From positions 1-64,000 of the forward strand of contig JAGWJY010000008.1 in the NCBI GenBank assembly GCA_028865545.1: a stretch of DNA of 64,000 bases, read 5' to 3'. Origin of the DNA: Alphaproteobacteria bacterium. GTDB taxonomy: Bacteria > Pseudomonadota > Alphaproteobacteria > Micropepsales > Micropepsaceae. The translations under genes were made by a program, and so were the position numbers. The notes beneath the pieces are model-generated. The model had not been told where the DNA came from. It did no database searches and saw only the letters and a list, made by a program, of their open reading frames with translations. This document shows, piece after piece, positions 55,013-63,188 of this stretch (its first letter is position 1; every line of letters starts with the position of its first letter).

Positions 55013-56755
55013 ATGAGTCACAATGCCGTAGCCGCCGGGATGATCAAACCGATCGTCTCAGCGACCCCGATCGACTTGACCATTGTTGCGATTTACTTTG
55101 TTTTCGTCATCGGTATCGGCATTTATCTCAAAAAATACACCAAGACCGGCGAAGACTTCTTCATGGCCGGTCGCGAGATGACGGCGTGGATTGCCGGCCT
55201 GAGTTTTCTGTCGGCCAATCTCGGCGCATTGGAGCTTCTTGGCTGGGCGGGCTCCGCTTATGAGTACGGCATCCTTGCCGTCCACTGGTATTGGATCGGC
55301 GCGATCCCGGCCATGCTGCTGCTCGGCCTGGTAATGATGCCGTTCTACTACGCCTCCAAGACACACTCTGTGCCGGGCTATTTGCAGCTGCGTTACGGCG
55401 GCGCGACTCGCGGCCTCTCGGCGATCAGTTTCGCAGTGATGACCATCCTGATGAGCGGCGTAAATATCTTTGCCATGGCCGCCGTCATGCAGGTAGTTCT
55501 TGGCTGGGACATGAATTTCAGTATCTGGGCCTCGTCCATCACTATGGGTGTCTATGTCGTATTGGCTGGCCTGCTGTCAGCTATCTTCAATGAAGTACTG
55601 CAGTTCGTGCTCATCTGGCTCGGCTCTTTGCTGATCCCCATCTTAGGTATGGTGCAGGCCGGGGGATGGAGTGGCCTCAAGCAGCATATCTTGACGAACT
55701 TGGCCCACTTTGGCGTGCAGAACCCCGGAAGTTACGTACATGTGTGGAGCACGCTTGGGCACTTCACCGACAATCCCATGGGCATCAACTGGATTGGGAT
55801 CGTCTTCGGCCTAGGGGCCGTGATCTCCATGGGTTACTGGACGACCGACTTCCTTGTCGTCCAGCGCGTCATGTCCGCCCGTGACCTGCGTTCCGCCAAA
55901 ATGGCGCCGATCATCGGCGCGGCCTTCAAAATGTTTGTGCCGATCATAGTGATCTTGCCCGGTTTGCTTGGCCTGGGATTGCTGAGCGAGCACTTGGTTT
56001 CGCAAACCGAAGTGACTGCGGCTGCAGCACATGGGCAGGTCCTCTACAGCTATAACGATGTGCTGCCGTTGATGTTGGCCAAGTATTGCGGCCCTGGCCT
56101 GCTCGGCTTGGGTATCACGGCGCTGATCGCCGGATTTATGTCAGGCATGGCAGGAAACGTCACAGCATTCGCGACTGTTTGGACCCATGACATTTACAAA
56201 CCGATGATGAACCCAAAGGCCTCGGACGCGCACTATCTTGCCATGGGCCGGTGGAGCACAGTCCTGGGTATCCTCGTCAGTATCGGCACGGCTTACTTCG
56301 TCATGCAGTTTGCGAGCATCATGGACTACGTCCAAGCGCTGTTCAGCTTCTTCATCGCGCCACTGTTCGGCACTGTCATCCTTGGCATGCTGTGGAAGCG
56401 CACCACTGCTGCGGGCGGCTTTTGGGGCCTGCTGGCCGGCACCGCGAGTTCGATCGCGATGTACTTCTGGGTGGACCTACAGCCGCAAGCCCTGCAGTAC
56501 ATCGCGCTATCGCCGGACGCCAAGCCTATGGCAGCGGACATGTTTCGCGCACTTTGGAGCTTCGTCATTGTTGTCGTTGTGACGGTCACGGTGAGTCTAC
56601 TCACGCGCCCCAAAGCGGTCAGTGAGCTCAAAGGGTTGGTGATGGGTTGCACGGACATGCCCGACGAAGGAAGCTACCCGCTACTACATCGCCCGATGTT
56701 TTGGGCGGTTGTAATTTCGATCGTCTTTGTCGCGTTGAACCTTTATTTCTGGTGA
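55013..56755 (+). CDS. Sodium/solute symporter (SSS family), probable L-arabinose transporter
   Basis: A 580-residue inner-membrane protein with about 14 hydrophobic segments. SSS landmarks are GEDFFMAGREMTAWIAGLS near the first helices, LSANLGALELLGWAGSAYEYG and the glycine-rich ITALIAGFMSGMAGNVTAF. Na-driven sugar uptake is inferred from its place 24 bp after araD and its resemblance to SGLT-like sugar symporters. It is followed by a small membrane protein gene. Confidence 0.92.
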   Translation: MSHNAVAAGMIKPIVSATPIDLTIVAIYFVFVIGIGIYLKKYTKTGEDFFMAGREMTAWIAGLSFLSANLGALELLGWAGSAYEYGILAVHWYWIGAIPAMLLLGLVMMPFYYASKTHSVPGYLQLRYGGATRGLSAISFAVMTILMSGVNIFAMAAVMQVVLGWDMNFSIWASSITMGVYVVLAGLLSAIFNEVLQFVLIWLGSLLIPILGMVQAGGWSGLKQHILTNLAHFGVQNPGSYVHVWSTLGHFTDNPMGINWIGIVFGLGAVISMGYWTTDFLVVQRVMSARDLRSAKMAPIIGAAFKMFVPIIVILPGLLGLGLLSEHLVSQTEVTAAAAHGQVLYSYNDVLPLMLAKYCGPGLLGLGITALIAGFMSGMAGNVTAFATVWTHDIYKPMMNPKASDAHYLAMGRWSTVLGILVSIGTAYFVMQFASIMDYVQALFSFFIAPLFGTVILGMLWKRTTAAGGFWGLLAGTASSIAMYFWVDLQPQALQYIALSPDAKPMAADMFRALWSFVIVVVVTVTVSLLTRPKAVSELKGLVMGCTDMPDEGSYPLLHRPMFWAVVISIVFVALNLYFW

Positions 56756-56769
56756 GGAAACGATCAGTC

Positions 56770-56991
56770 ATGTCGAAACACGTAAACTCCATTTGGTTTC
56801 TCATCGGGTTGCAGGTGCTTATCTACGGCGTGCTGATCACCGGGACCGGCATCTGGGAAATCCTCCATCCGCCTTCACATATGGCCGATCTGGGCTGGAC
56901 GCACCCCGCCATCTGGTGGGGGGGCGTCCTGCTCGCGTTAGGCCTCTTCTATGTAATCCGTTTCCGTCCGGCCAAATCTTTCAGGGATTAA
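56770..56991 (+). CDS. Small two-helix membrane protein downstream of the symporter
   Basis: 73 residues. Two membrane helices are visible, one about residues 8-30 (SIWFLIGLQVLIYGVLITGTG) and one about 47-65 (AIWWGGVLLALGLFYVI), with a short basic C-terminus (RFRPAKSFRD). GAGGAAA lies upstream, and the gene begins 14 bp after the symporter stop, so co-expression is likely. I know no defined function. A subunit or stabiliser of the symporter is a guess from position alone. The next 240 bases (56992-57231) show no gene. Confidence 0.75.
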   Translation: MSKHVNSIWFLIGLQVLIYGVLITGTGIWEILHPPSHMADLGWTHPAIWWGGVLLALGLFYVIRFRPAKSFRD

Positions 56992-57231
56992 AGCCACGCC
57001 GAGGATGCGACTGACAACCGCGGCGCCGGCGAGACACCGCCCCGGCGGAGGTAAAGACGTCGGCGACGTCGTGCAGCGCGCTGTCACACCCGAACGCATC
57101 GCACGCGCGAAATTGCCGCGCATCATACCGAACGTCGACTGCATACAATCATGAGCGCGCCGCAAGCGTGTTCTAAGGAAGGACGCATCGAGAGCATTTA
57201 AGAAACAGGCAGCTGAGAAGGGGCACCAGCT

Positions 57232-59052
57232 ATGAACAACGAGGTTGTGAAATCTACCGTCAACAAGATCGTCGGTTTCTTTAACGCGCCGCCTCCTACC
57301 CAGGGACCCGTATTCAACTATCTGGACTGGTTGATCGTCGCGCTCTTCGTCATCGCGATGGTGGCGATCGTTGTGTACTCCATGAAAGAGAAAGCCAAGT
57401 CCGGGACGGACTACTTCCTCTCCGGCAGGGACAGCGGCTGGATACAGATCGGCTCTTCTATTTTTTCGTCGAATATCGGTTCCGAACACCTCGTCGGCCT
57501 AGCCGGCGCGGGGTTCGTTTCCGGCATGGCCATGGCCCATTGGGAAATGCAGGGATGGCTCATTCTGATCCTCGGCTGGGTATTCGTGCCGCTCTATGAC
57601 CGCATGAAGGTCTTCACCATGCCGGAGTTTCTGGAACTGCGCTTCAGCCGCGGTTCACGGAATGTCCTGAGCCTGCTTACCATGGCCAGCCTGGTGCTGA
57701 CCAAGATGGCGGTCACCATCTATGCCGGCGACGTCGTGATCCGCACGCTGCTTGGCATCAATAGCGTGGACATTTTTGGCTTCCATATGGACGTGTTCTG
57801 GGCGATTGCCCTGGGCCTCGCCTTCACCACCGGTCTCTACACCGTTCTCGGCGGTCTGCGCGTGATCATGTACACCTCCGTGCTACAAGCGCCGGTGCTG
57901 ATCTTCGGTTCACTCTGCATCCTGTATGCGGGATTACATGTCCTCGGACATGGCGATCTCGTGGCGGGCTGGCGCGCGACGGTTGCGGCCGCGGGTCAGA
58001 ACATCCACCTCATCCGCGCCATCAACGATCCGCAATGGTCATGGGCTGCCGTTTTGCCCGGTTCGGCGATTATCGGCTTTTGGTATTGGTGCACCGATCA
58101 ATACATCGTCCAGCGCGTGCTGGCCGGCAAAAACCAGGCTCATTCGCGGCGTGGCGCCATCCTGGCCGCATTCTTCAAGCTGACGCCCGTTTTCATCTTC
58201 CTGGTGCCCGGCATGGTGGCATACGCCCTGACCAAGGACCCCGCGCTCAGCTTCAAGACCAGCGGCGACGCCGCCTACACCTCGCTGGTGGCGCAGATTC
58301 TGCCGCATGGCCTCAGGGGGTTGGTGGCTTGCGCCATGATCGTCGCACTGATGGCGTCGCTGGGTTCGAAGTTCAACGCTTCCGCCACGCTGTTCACGAT
58401 GGACTTCTTCCGCGAATGGTACCCGAATGCCTCCGGCAAGACCGAAGTGGTCGTCGGCCGCATCGCCACCACCGCGATCGTCATCATGGGCATCTGCTGG
58501 GTGCTGGTGATCAAGAGCCTGCACTCGAATCTCTATGTCTATCTGCAGAGCGTGCAGGGATATCTCTCGCCCGCCATCGCCGTGCTGTTCATCCTGGGTG
58601 TGTTCTGGAAGCGGGCAAACTCGACCGGGGCGCTGTGGGCGTTCCTGGTGGGCGTCGTCGGTGGCTTCGCCCGTCTCGCCGCCGACATCTATATGCGCAA
58701 CGACGATACCTTCGTGAATGGCCTGAAGCAGAGGCTCTTCGAGCACACCATCACGCAGGACCAGTACAACGCCGCGATCGCGCCGATCCAGGCCAAGTTC
58801 GGCTGGATATTCGACATCTGGAACATCCATTGGCTCTATTATTGTCAGATCCTGCTGGTGGTCACGGCGGTTCTGATGGTCACGATCAGTCTGCTGACCA
58901 AGGCGCCGGACCCGAAGACCGTGAAATTCACGTTCTACGGGGCCACAGCCGAAGAGAAGGCCGCGACGCGCGCCAGCTGGAACGCCATGGACGTGGTGTT
59001 GAGCGCATTGGTCGTCATCGCCTGTGTCGTGTTCTATTACGAGTTCTGGTGA
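57232..59052 (+). CDS. Sodium/solute symporter (SSS family), second copy
   Basis: 606 residues with about 14 hydrophobic segments. The family core is SGTDYFLSGRDSGWIQIGSS, SSNIGSEHLVGLAGAGF and GFWYWCTDQYIVQRVLAGKN, resembling SGLT-type sugar transporters more than the first symporter does. AAGGGG precedes the ATG. Codon choice looks more GC-biased than in the upstream symporter. The sugar is unknown; L-arabinose or an arabino-oligosaccharide is suggested by the neighbours. Confidence 0.92.
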   Translation: MNNEVVKSTVNKIVGFFNAPPPTQGPVFNYLDWLIVALFVIAMVAIVVYSMKEKAKSGTDYFLSGRDSGWIQIGSSIFSSNIGSEHLVGLAGAGFVSGMAMAHWEMQGWLILILGWVFVPLYDRMKVFTMPEFLELRFSRGSRNVLSLLTMASLVLTKMAVTIYAGDVVIRTLLGINSVDIFGFHMDVFWAIALGLAFTTGLYTVLGGLRVIMYTSVLQAPVLIFGSLCILYAGLHVLGHGDLVAGWRATVAAAGQNIHLIRAINDPQWSWAAVLPGSAIIGFWYWCTDQYIVQRVLAGKNQAHSRRGAILAAFFKLTPVFIFLVPGMVAYALTKDPALSFKTSGDAAYTSLVAQILPHGLRGLVACAMIVALMASLGSKFNASATLFTMDFFREWYPNASGKTEVVVGRIATTAIVIMGICWVLVIKSLHSNLYVYLQSVQGYLSPAIAVLFILGVFWKRANSTGALWAFLVGVVGGFARLAADIYMRNDDTFVNGLKQRLFEHTITQDQYNAAIAPIQAKFGWIFDIWNIHWLYYCQILLVVTAVLMVTISLLTKAPDPKTVKFTFYGATAEEKAATRASWNAMDVVLSALVVIACVVFYYEFW

Positions 59053-59082
59053 CCATCCCGGGCGTCATGGCCCGTTTGTGCG

Positions 59083-59121
59083 GCAGGCGGCGGGAACCCA
59101 CTTCCCGCCGCCTGCTTTTTT
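59083..59121 (+). terminator. Rho-independent terminator after the second symporter
   Basis: A 14-bp perfect GC-rich stem (GCAGGCGGCGGGAA, loop CCCAC, complementary arm) is followed by six T residues. It separates the symporter from the convergent GH127-type gene. Confidence 0.95.
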
Positions 59122-59125
59122 GCAC

Positions 59126-60952
59126 CTACGCGACGACGTTCTGGTAGAGCCGCGTTGCTTCCTGCCCGACGGCGAAGAACGGCTTGAAGACCTGCGTGCC
59201 TTCGGGCGTAACGGCGCGCCATTCGGCGCCCGCGCCCACCTGCTTCACACCCGTCAGATCTTGACGATGGAACGGCAGGAATCTGGGACCGACAGCGAAC
59301 AGCGCCAGCGGGCCCTGCATCACGGCAAGCTGACCCGGATGCTTGTCGTCCACCGCCTCGAAGCGCAGCGGCATGTCGAGAGCCAGATTGATGCGGTCGC
59401 CGTTGCGCCAAGTGCGTTGGATATCGAAGAAGCGCCCCGGTTCGATCGCATCGGCCAAGCTCCGGCCGTTGACCGCCACGCGCGTGCCCTTCCCCGCCCA
59501 GGCCGGAATGCGCAGCGACAGGGAGAAGGTCTCCTCCGTCGGAGTGGCAACGGCGATCTCGACGTCGGGCGACAGTGGGTAATGCGTCGTCTGGCGCAAG
59601 GTGACGATCCCCCCGGCGCGCCGCCAGCGCAGCTGCGACGGCGTATAGAGATTGACGGCGACGCCGTTGGCTTTCGTCAGATAGGCGCTGATGCCGTAGT
59701 CCGCCACCACCTGCCCGATCGTCCCGGAGCAGCAGGTGCAGTGGTAATCGTGGTAGAACTTGGCGCCGATGGCATTGTAGTCGGAGTAGTAGAATGCCGT
59801 GCCGTCGGGCTTCATCGGCAGGGCGCCGAGGATCGCGTTGTAGAGCACGCGCTCCATGCTGTCGCCGTAGCGGCTGTCGCCCGTCACCGACATCAGATAG
59901 CGCACCGCCTTGAAGTGGCCATAGGAGCCGCACGGCGTCTCGAAGCTGGCATGGGTGGTGTTGAGGGAGTCGCCGAGCGTGCCGGAACCCGGCGTGATGA
60001 ACCCTTCATTAGGCCCCCAACCGCCTGTGGCAAAGCTCTGCGCCAGAATGAAATCGAAGCCGTTCTTCGCGGCGCGCAGATGTTTGGTGCTGCCATCCAC
60101 GAAATACGCCTGCATGGCAGAACTGAGCGCGTTCATGTGACTGTAGGCATGCTTGCCCGGCAGGACGTTGTCCCCCGCGGCAAGCGGATCGAAATATTCG
60201 CGGTCGAGCAGGAAGCGCTGTGCGAGCTTGTGGAAACGTTCGCCGGCGCCGCGCCGGTAGGCGAGATAGAGGTTCTCCGGCAGCGTGTAGGATTCGTCCC
60301 AGCCGAAGGCGATATTTGGATGGGGCAGCACCGCCATTTCGGCGCGCGTCAGCGCCTTCTCAGGCAGATGGGGAAGCGCCGCATCGGTCGCGCGGTTCAG
60401 GACGTCGAGCGCGTCGCGGCATCCGGCAAACGCATAAGCGTCGAGCAGGCCGATATTGGTCTTGTCGAAGGTGTAAGCCGGCAAGGCGTAGCCGTCGTAG
60501 AAGTGCGGCGTGATCGTCGGTGCAAAGCCGGCAACCAGGCGAGAGACCTTCTCGGCCGTGGCACGGTCGCCGGTGATCGCATGGGCACGCGCCAGACCGG
60601 AAATATACTGCCCGAAGCAGTGGCCCGGGATGAAGCCGCGGAAATCGGCGGGCACATTGTAATGCGCGACCGCGTTGTACCAGCCCCCGAGATCGGGACC
60701 CGGCGCCGGCTGTCCGGCCGCTTCCCGGAACGGCTTGAGCAACGCGTCGTCGTCCATCGCCAGCAGCGTCTGGTGCTGCGCGCGGAACTGCTCGAGCATG
60801 GGACCGTCGAGCAATGTCACATCGGCGTAACCGGCCGGGCTCAACATCGGCGCGGTCGGCGACGTCGCCGCGGTTCCCTGACCTGCAAAAGCACCTGTAG
60901 CCAACACCGCACTGCCGGCCTTCATCACGGATCGACGAGAGTACTGCCCCAT
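59126..60952 (-). CDS. GH127-type (DUF1680) beta-L-arabinofuranosidase family protein
   Basis: 608 residues with a Tat-like signal (YSRRSVMKAGSAVLATGAF). The (alpha/alpha)6 catalytic domain is recognisable by GGWYNAVAHY, the Glu/Cys region FETPCGSYGHFK (about residue 335) and the double-Cys region HCTCCSGTIGQVV (about residue 405). In characterised GH127 enzymes Zn is held by E-T-C and C-C motifs and one Cys is the nucleophile. Here the first is spaced E-T-P-C, one residue longer. The role is probably hydrolysis of beta-L-arabinofuranosides, such as those on hydroxyproline-rich glycoproteins. GGAGGAACAGG precedes the ATG. Confidence 0.85.
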   Translation of the reverse strand: MGQYSRRSVMKAGSAVLATGAFAGQGTAATSPTAPMLSPAGYADVTLLDGPMLEQFRAQHQTLLAMDDDALLKPFREAAGQPAPGPDLGGWYNAVAHYNVPADFRGFIPGHCFGQYISGLARAHAITGDRATAEKVSRLVAGFAPTITPHFYDGYALPAYTFDKTNIGLLDAYAFAGCRDALDVLNRATDAALPHLPEKALTRAEMAVLPHPNIAFGWDESYTLPENLYLAYRRGAGERFHKLAQRFLLDREYFDPLAAGDNVLPGKHAYSHMNALSSAMQAYFVDGSTKHLRAAKNGFDFILAQSFATGGWGPNEGFITPGSGTLGDSLNTTHASFETPCGSYGHFKAVRYLMSVTGDSRYGDSMERVLYNAILGALPMKPDGTAFYYSDYNAIGAKFYHDYHCTCCSGTIGQVVADYGISAYLTKANGVAVNLYTPSQLRWRRAGGIVTLRQTTHYPLSPDVEIAVATPTEETFSLSLRIPAWAGKGTRVAVNGRSLADAIEPGRFFDIQRTWRNGDRINLALDMPLRFEAVDDKHPGQLAVMQGPLALFAVGPRFLPFHRQDLTGVKQVGAGAEWRAVTPEGTQVFKPFFAVGQEATRLYQNVVA

Positions 60953-61666
60953 TTCCTGTTCCTCCGATGTATTTCTCGTACAATAGCCTATTACGCCATC
61001 GGCCAGGAAATTCCACCTTTTCGGCGATAGGGGGATCCCGCCCGCTCAGGTCAAACGGCCAGCACATACGAAAAAACGGGTGCCGCGTCGGCACCCGTTA
61101 TCCATCAAGATGTGTGGTGCGCGCGGAAAGCCCGTCTTTTCGCTGAAAGCTACGGCAAGCCCTAGGAATCCGCACGTCAGGCGGCAAACCAATAAGCACC
61201 TTTGCTTCCCATCGGGTTTTGCGAAGCCGTATCACCACTCACCATGGCATCGTTCGTCGGCTTCGCGTGGTGGTGCGCGCGACGTGCACCCAGCCCGCTC
61301 TATGACGTGGTCTGCGCCGTTCTTCGTTCAGCTCGGACCGTTCGGATAGTCCCGTGTCATTGCCGTCTTCCTCCAACACTCAATACTGATGTGGGAACGG
61401 CAAAACCCGCTTTCAACCCCAGACAGTATTGACAAATTGACGCATACCTGTGCGAGCATTCATAAGGAGCAATTGCAGCACCGCGGCGCGGCATGACGCC
61501 AACGCGGAAAGCGCCTTCCGGCCGAATACGTATGCATCGCGGTGTTGGCGGCTCACGGCCGCCGCTATGATGCCGCAACAAAAATAAGACCACGTTCAGG
61601 GACGGAAATGAGACAACTTACATTGCAGCCAGCGGCGCCCCATCGCGGTGCCGCGAGGCCGACCAT
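60953..61666. other. Intergenic region with an orphan minus-strand transcript candidate
   Basis: 714 bases between the GH127-type gene and the MFS gene. A minus-strand terminator is at 61071-61098. Upstream of it on that strand are a ribosome-site-like GGAGGAA (61374-61368) and a ten-residue frame (61360-61328, MTRDYPNGPS). Arms GCGAAGCCG (61221-61229) and CGGCTTCGC (61258-61266), with CACCAC (61233-61238) and GTGGTG (61267-61272), could fold as a pseudoknot. I recognise no known RNA family. Confidence 0.4.
61071..61098 (-). terminator. Minus-strand rho-independent terminator with no assigned gene
   Basis: On the minus strand a perfect 10-bp stem (ACGGGTGCCG, 3-base loop, CGGCACCCGT) is followed by TTTTTT. 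No protein gene lies upstream of it on that strand, so a small RNA or short leader is the natural candidate. Confidence 0.75.
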
Positions 61667-63184
61667 ATGCCGGATATGAGCGTGCCGCAGGACGGTGCCC
61701 CGGCGCGCGCCAAGCCGCGGCTTTCATACTGGCATATCTGGAACATGTGCTTCGGCTTCCTCGGTCTGCAATTCGGACTGGGACTGCAGAACGCCAATGT
61801 CAGCCGCATCTTTCAGACCCTGGGCGCGGGGCTGGATCAGATTCCGGCGTTGTGGATCGCCGCTCCGCTGACCGGCCTTCTGGTCCAGCCGCTGGTCGGT
61901 TATCTCTCCGACCGTACCTGGAGCAGGCTTGGAAGACGCAGGCCTTATCTGCTTGTCGGCGCCCTGCTGTCTTCGACAGCCCTGCTGATCATGCCGATGT
62001 CGCCGTTCCTCTGGATCGCAGCCGTGATGCTGTGGATGCTGGACGCGTCGATCAACACGTCGATGCAGCCCTTCCGCGCCTTCGTCGGCGACCAGCTGCC
62101 GGTCGAGCAGAGGGCGGCCGGCTATGCCATGCAAAGTTTCTTCATCGGGATCGGCGCGGTCGTCGCCAGCATGCTTCCCTGGCTGTTCGCTCATGCCGGC
62201 GTCAGCAACGTGTCGCCGGCGCCGAACGTCGTTCCGGACACGGTGCGTTATTCCTTCTTCTGCGGCGCCGCGGTCCTGTTCCTGACCGTCTTATGGACCG
62301 TCGTCTCCACACGCGAATATCCGCCCGAGGTGCTGAACGCCTTTGAAGACGCGGCGCCGCCGCTGCCCGAAGCGGCCATCGGTTCCGGGCGCAATCGCCG
62401 CAAAGGGCTGCTGTGGAGCGTCGTCGGCGCCGCCGCGATCTTCACCGTCTATCACTTCGGTCTGGACCAGCAGCTTTATCTCGTCTGCGCCGGGGCGCTG
62501 CTCTGGGGCATCGCGCTGCTGGTACAGGGAGCCGGAAAGCCTCACGGGCTGTTCGGTTCGATCATGTACAATATCGAGACCATGCCGGACACGATGCGCC
62601 TGCTGGCGCCGGTGCAGTTTTTCTCCTGGCTGGCGCTGTTTTCGATGTGGATCTACACGACGTCGGCGGTGGCCCAGGTGTATTTCGGTTCGAGCGATCC
62701 GAGTTCGGCCGCTTACAACGACGGCGCCAACTGGGTGGGCGTGCTGTTTGCCGCCTATAACGGATTTGCCGCGCTTGCCGCGATCGTGATCCCGCTGTTC
62801 GTGCGGCGCTTCGGCATGCGCTGGACCCATCTCGTCAATGTCTGGCTGGGCGGTGCGGGATTTCTGTCGTTCCTTTTCATCCGCAACCCCGATTGGCTGC
62901 TGCTTTCGATGGTGGGCGTCGGCATCGCCTGGGCCTCCATCCTGTCGCTGCCCTATGCGCTGCTGTCCGACAGCCTGCCGGCCGAGCGCATGGGCGTCTA
63001 TATGGGCATCTTCAATTTCTTCATCGTCATCCCGCAGCTGGTGGCGGCAAGCGTGCTCGGCTTCTTTCTCAAGGTTCTGTTCGGCGGCGCGCCGATCTAT
63101 GCGCTGGCGCTGGGCGGCGTGTGCTTTTTCCTGTCGGGCATATTGGTGCTGCGCCTGCCGAAGGTCGAAAAGCAATCTGCCTAG
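61667..63184 (+). CDS. MFS sugar transporter (SLC45/GPH-like)
   Basis: 505 residues with about 12 membrane segments. The N-terminal LSYWHIWNMCFGFLGLQFG and the loop motif SDRTWSRLGRRRPYLLVGAL are typical of MFS sugar transporters related to maltose/sucrose carriers of Alphaproteobacteria and Bacteroidetes. The inner-membrane uptake of a di- or oligosaccharide is inferred. It is convergent with the LacI-type regulator (4 bp between stops). ATG 61667 or 61676 may be the start. Confidence 0.9.
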   Translation: MPDMSVPQDGAPARAKPRLSYWHIWNMCFGFLGLQFGLGLQNANVSRIFQTLGAGLDQIPALWIAAPLTGLLVQPLVGYLSDRTWSRLGRRRPYLLVGALLSSTALLIMPMSPFLWIAAVMLWMLDASINTSMQPFRAFVGDQLPVEQRAAGYAMQSFFIGIGAVVASMLPWLFAHAGVSNVSPAPNVVPDTVRYSFFCGAAVLFLTVLWTVVSTREYPPEVLNAFEDAAPPLPEAAIGSGRNRRKGLLWSVVGAAAIFTVYHFGLDQQLYLVCAGALLWGIALLVQGAGKPHGLFGSIMYNIETMPDTMRLLAPVQFFSWLALFSMWIYTTSAVAQVYFGSSDPSSAAYNDGANWVGVLFAAYNGFAALAAIVIPLFVRRFGMRWTHLVNVWLGGAGFLSFLFIRNPDWLLLSMVGVGIAWASILSLPYALLSDSLPAERMGVYMGIFNFFIVIPQLVAASVLGFFLKVLFGGAPIYALALGGVCFFLSGILVLRLPKVEKQSA

Positions 63185-63188
63185 AAAA

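Noticed and set aside
59024-61030. Long plus-strand open frame of 668 codons
   Set aside because: It lies entirely opposite the GH127-type gene and consists of Arg/His/Ala-rich shadow translation with no recognisable domain.
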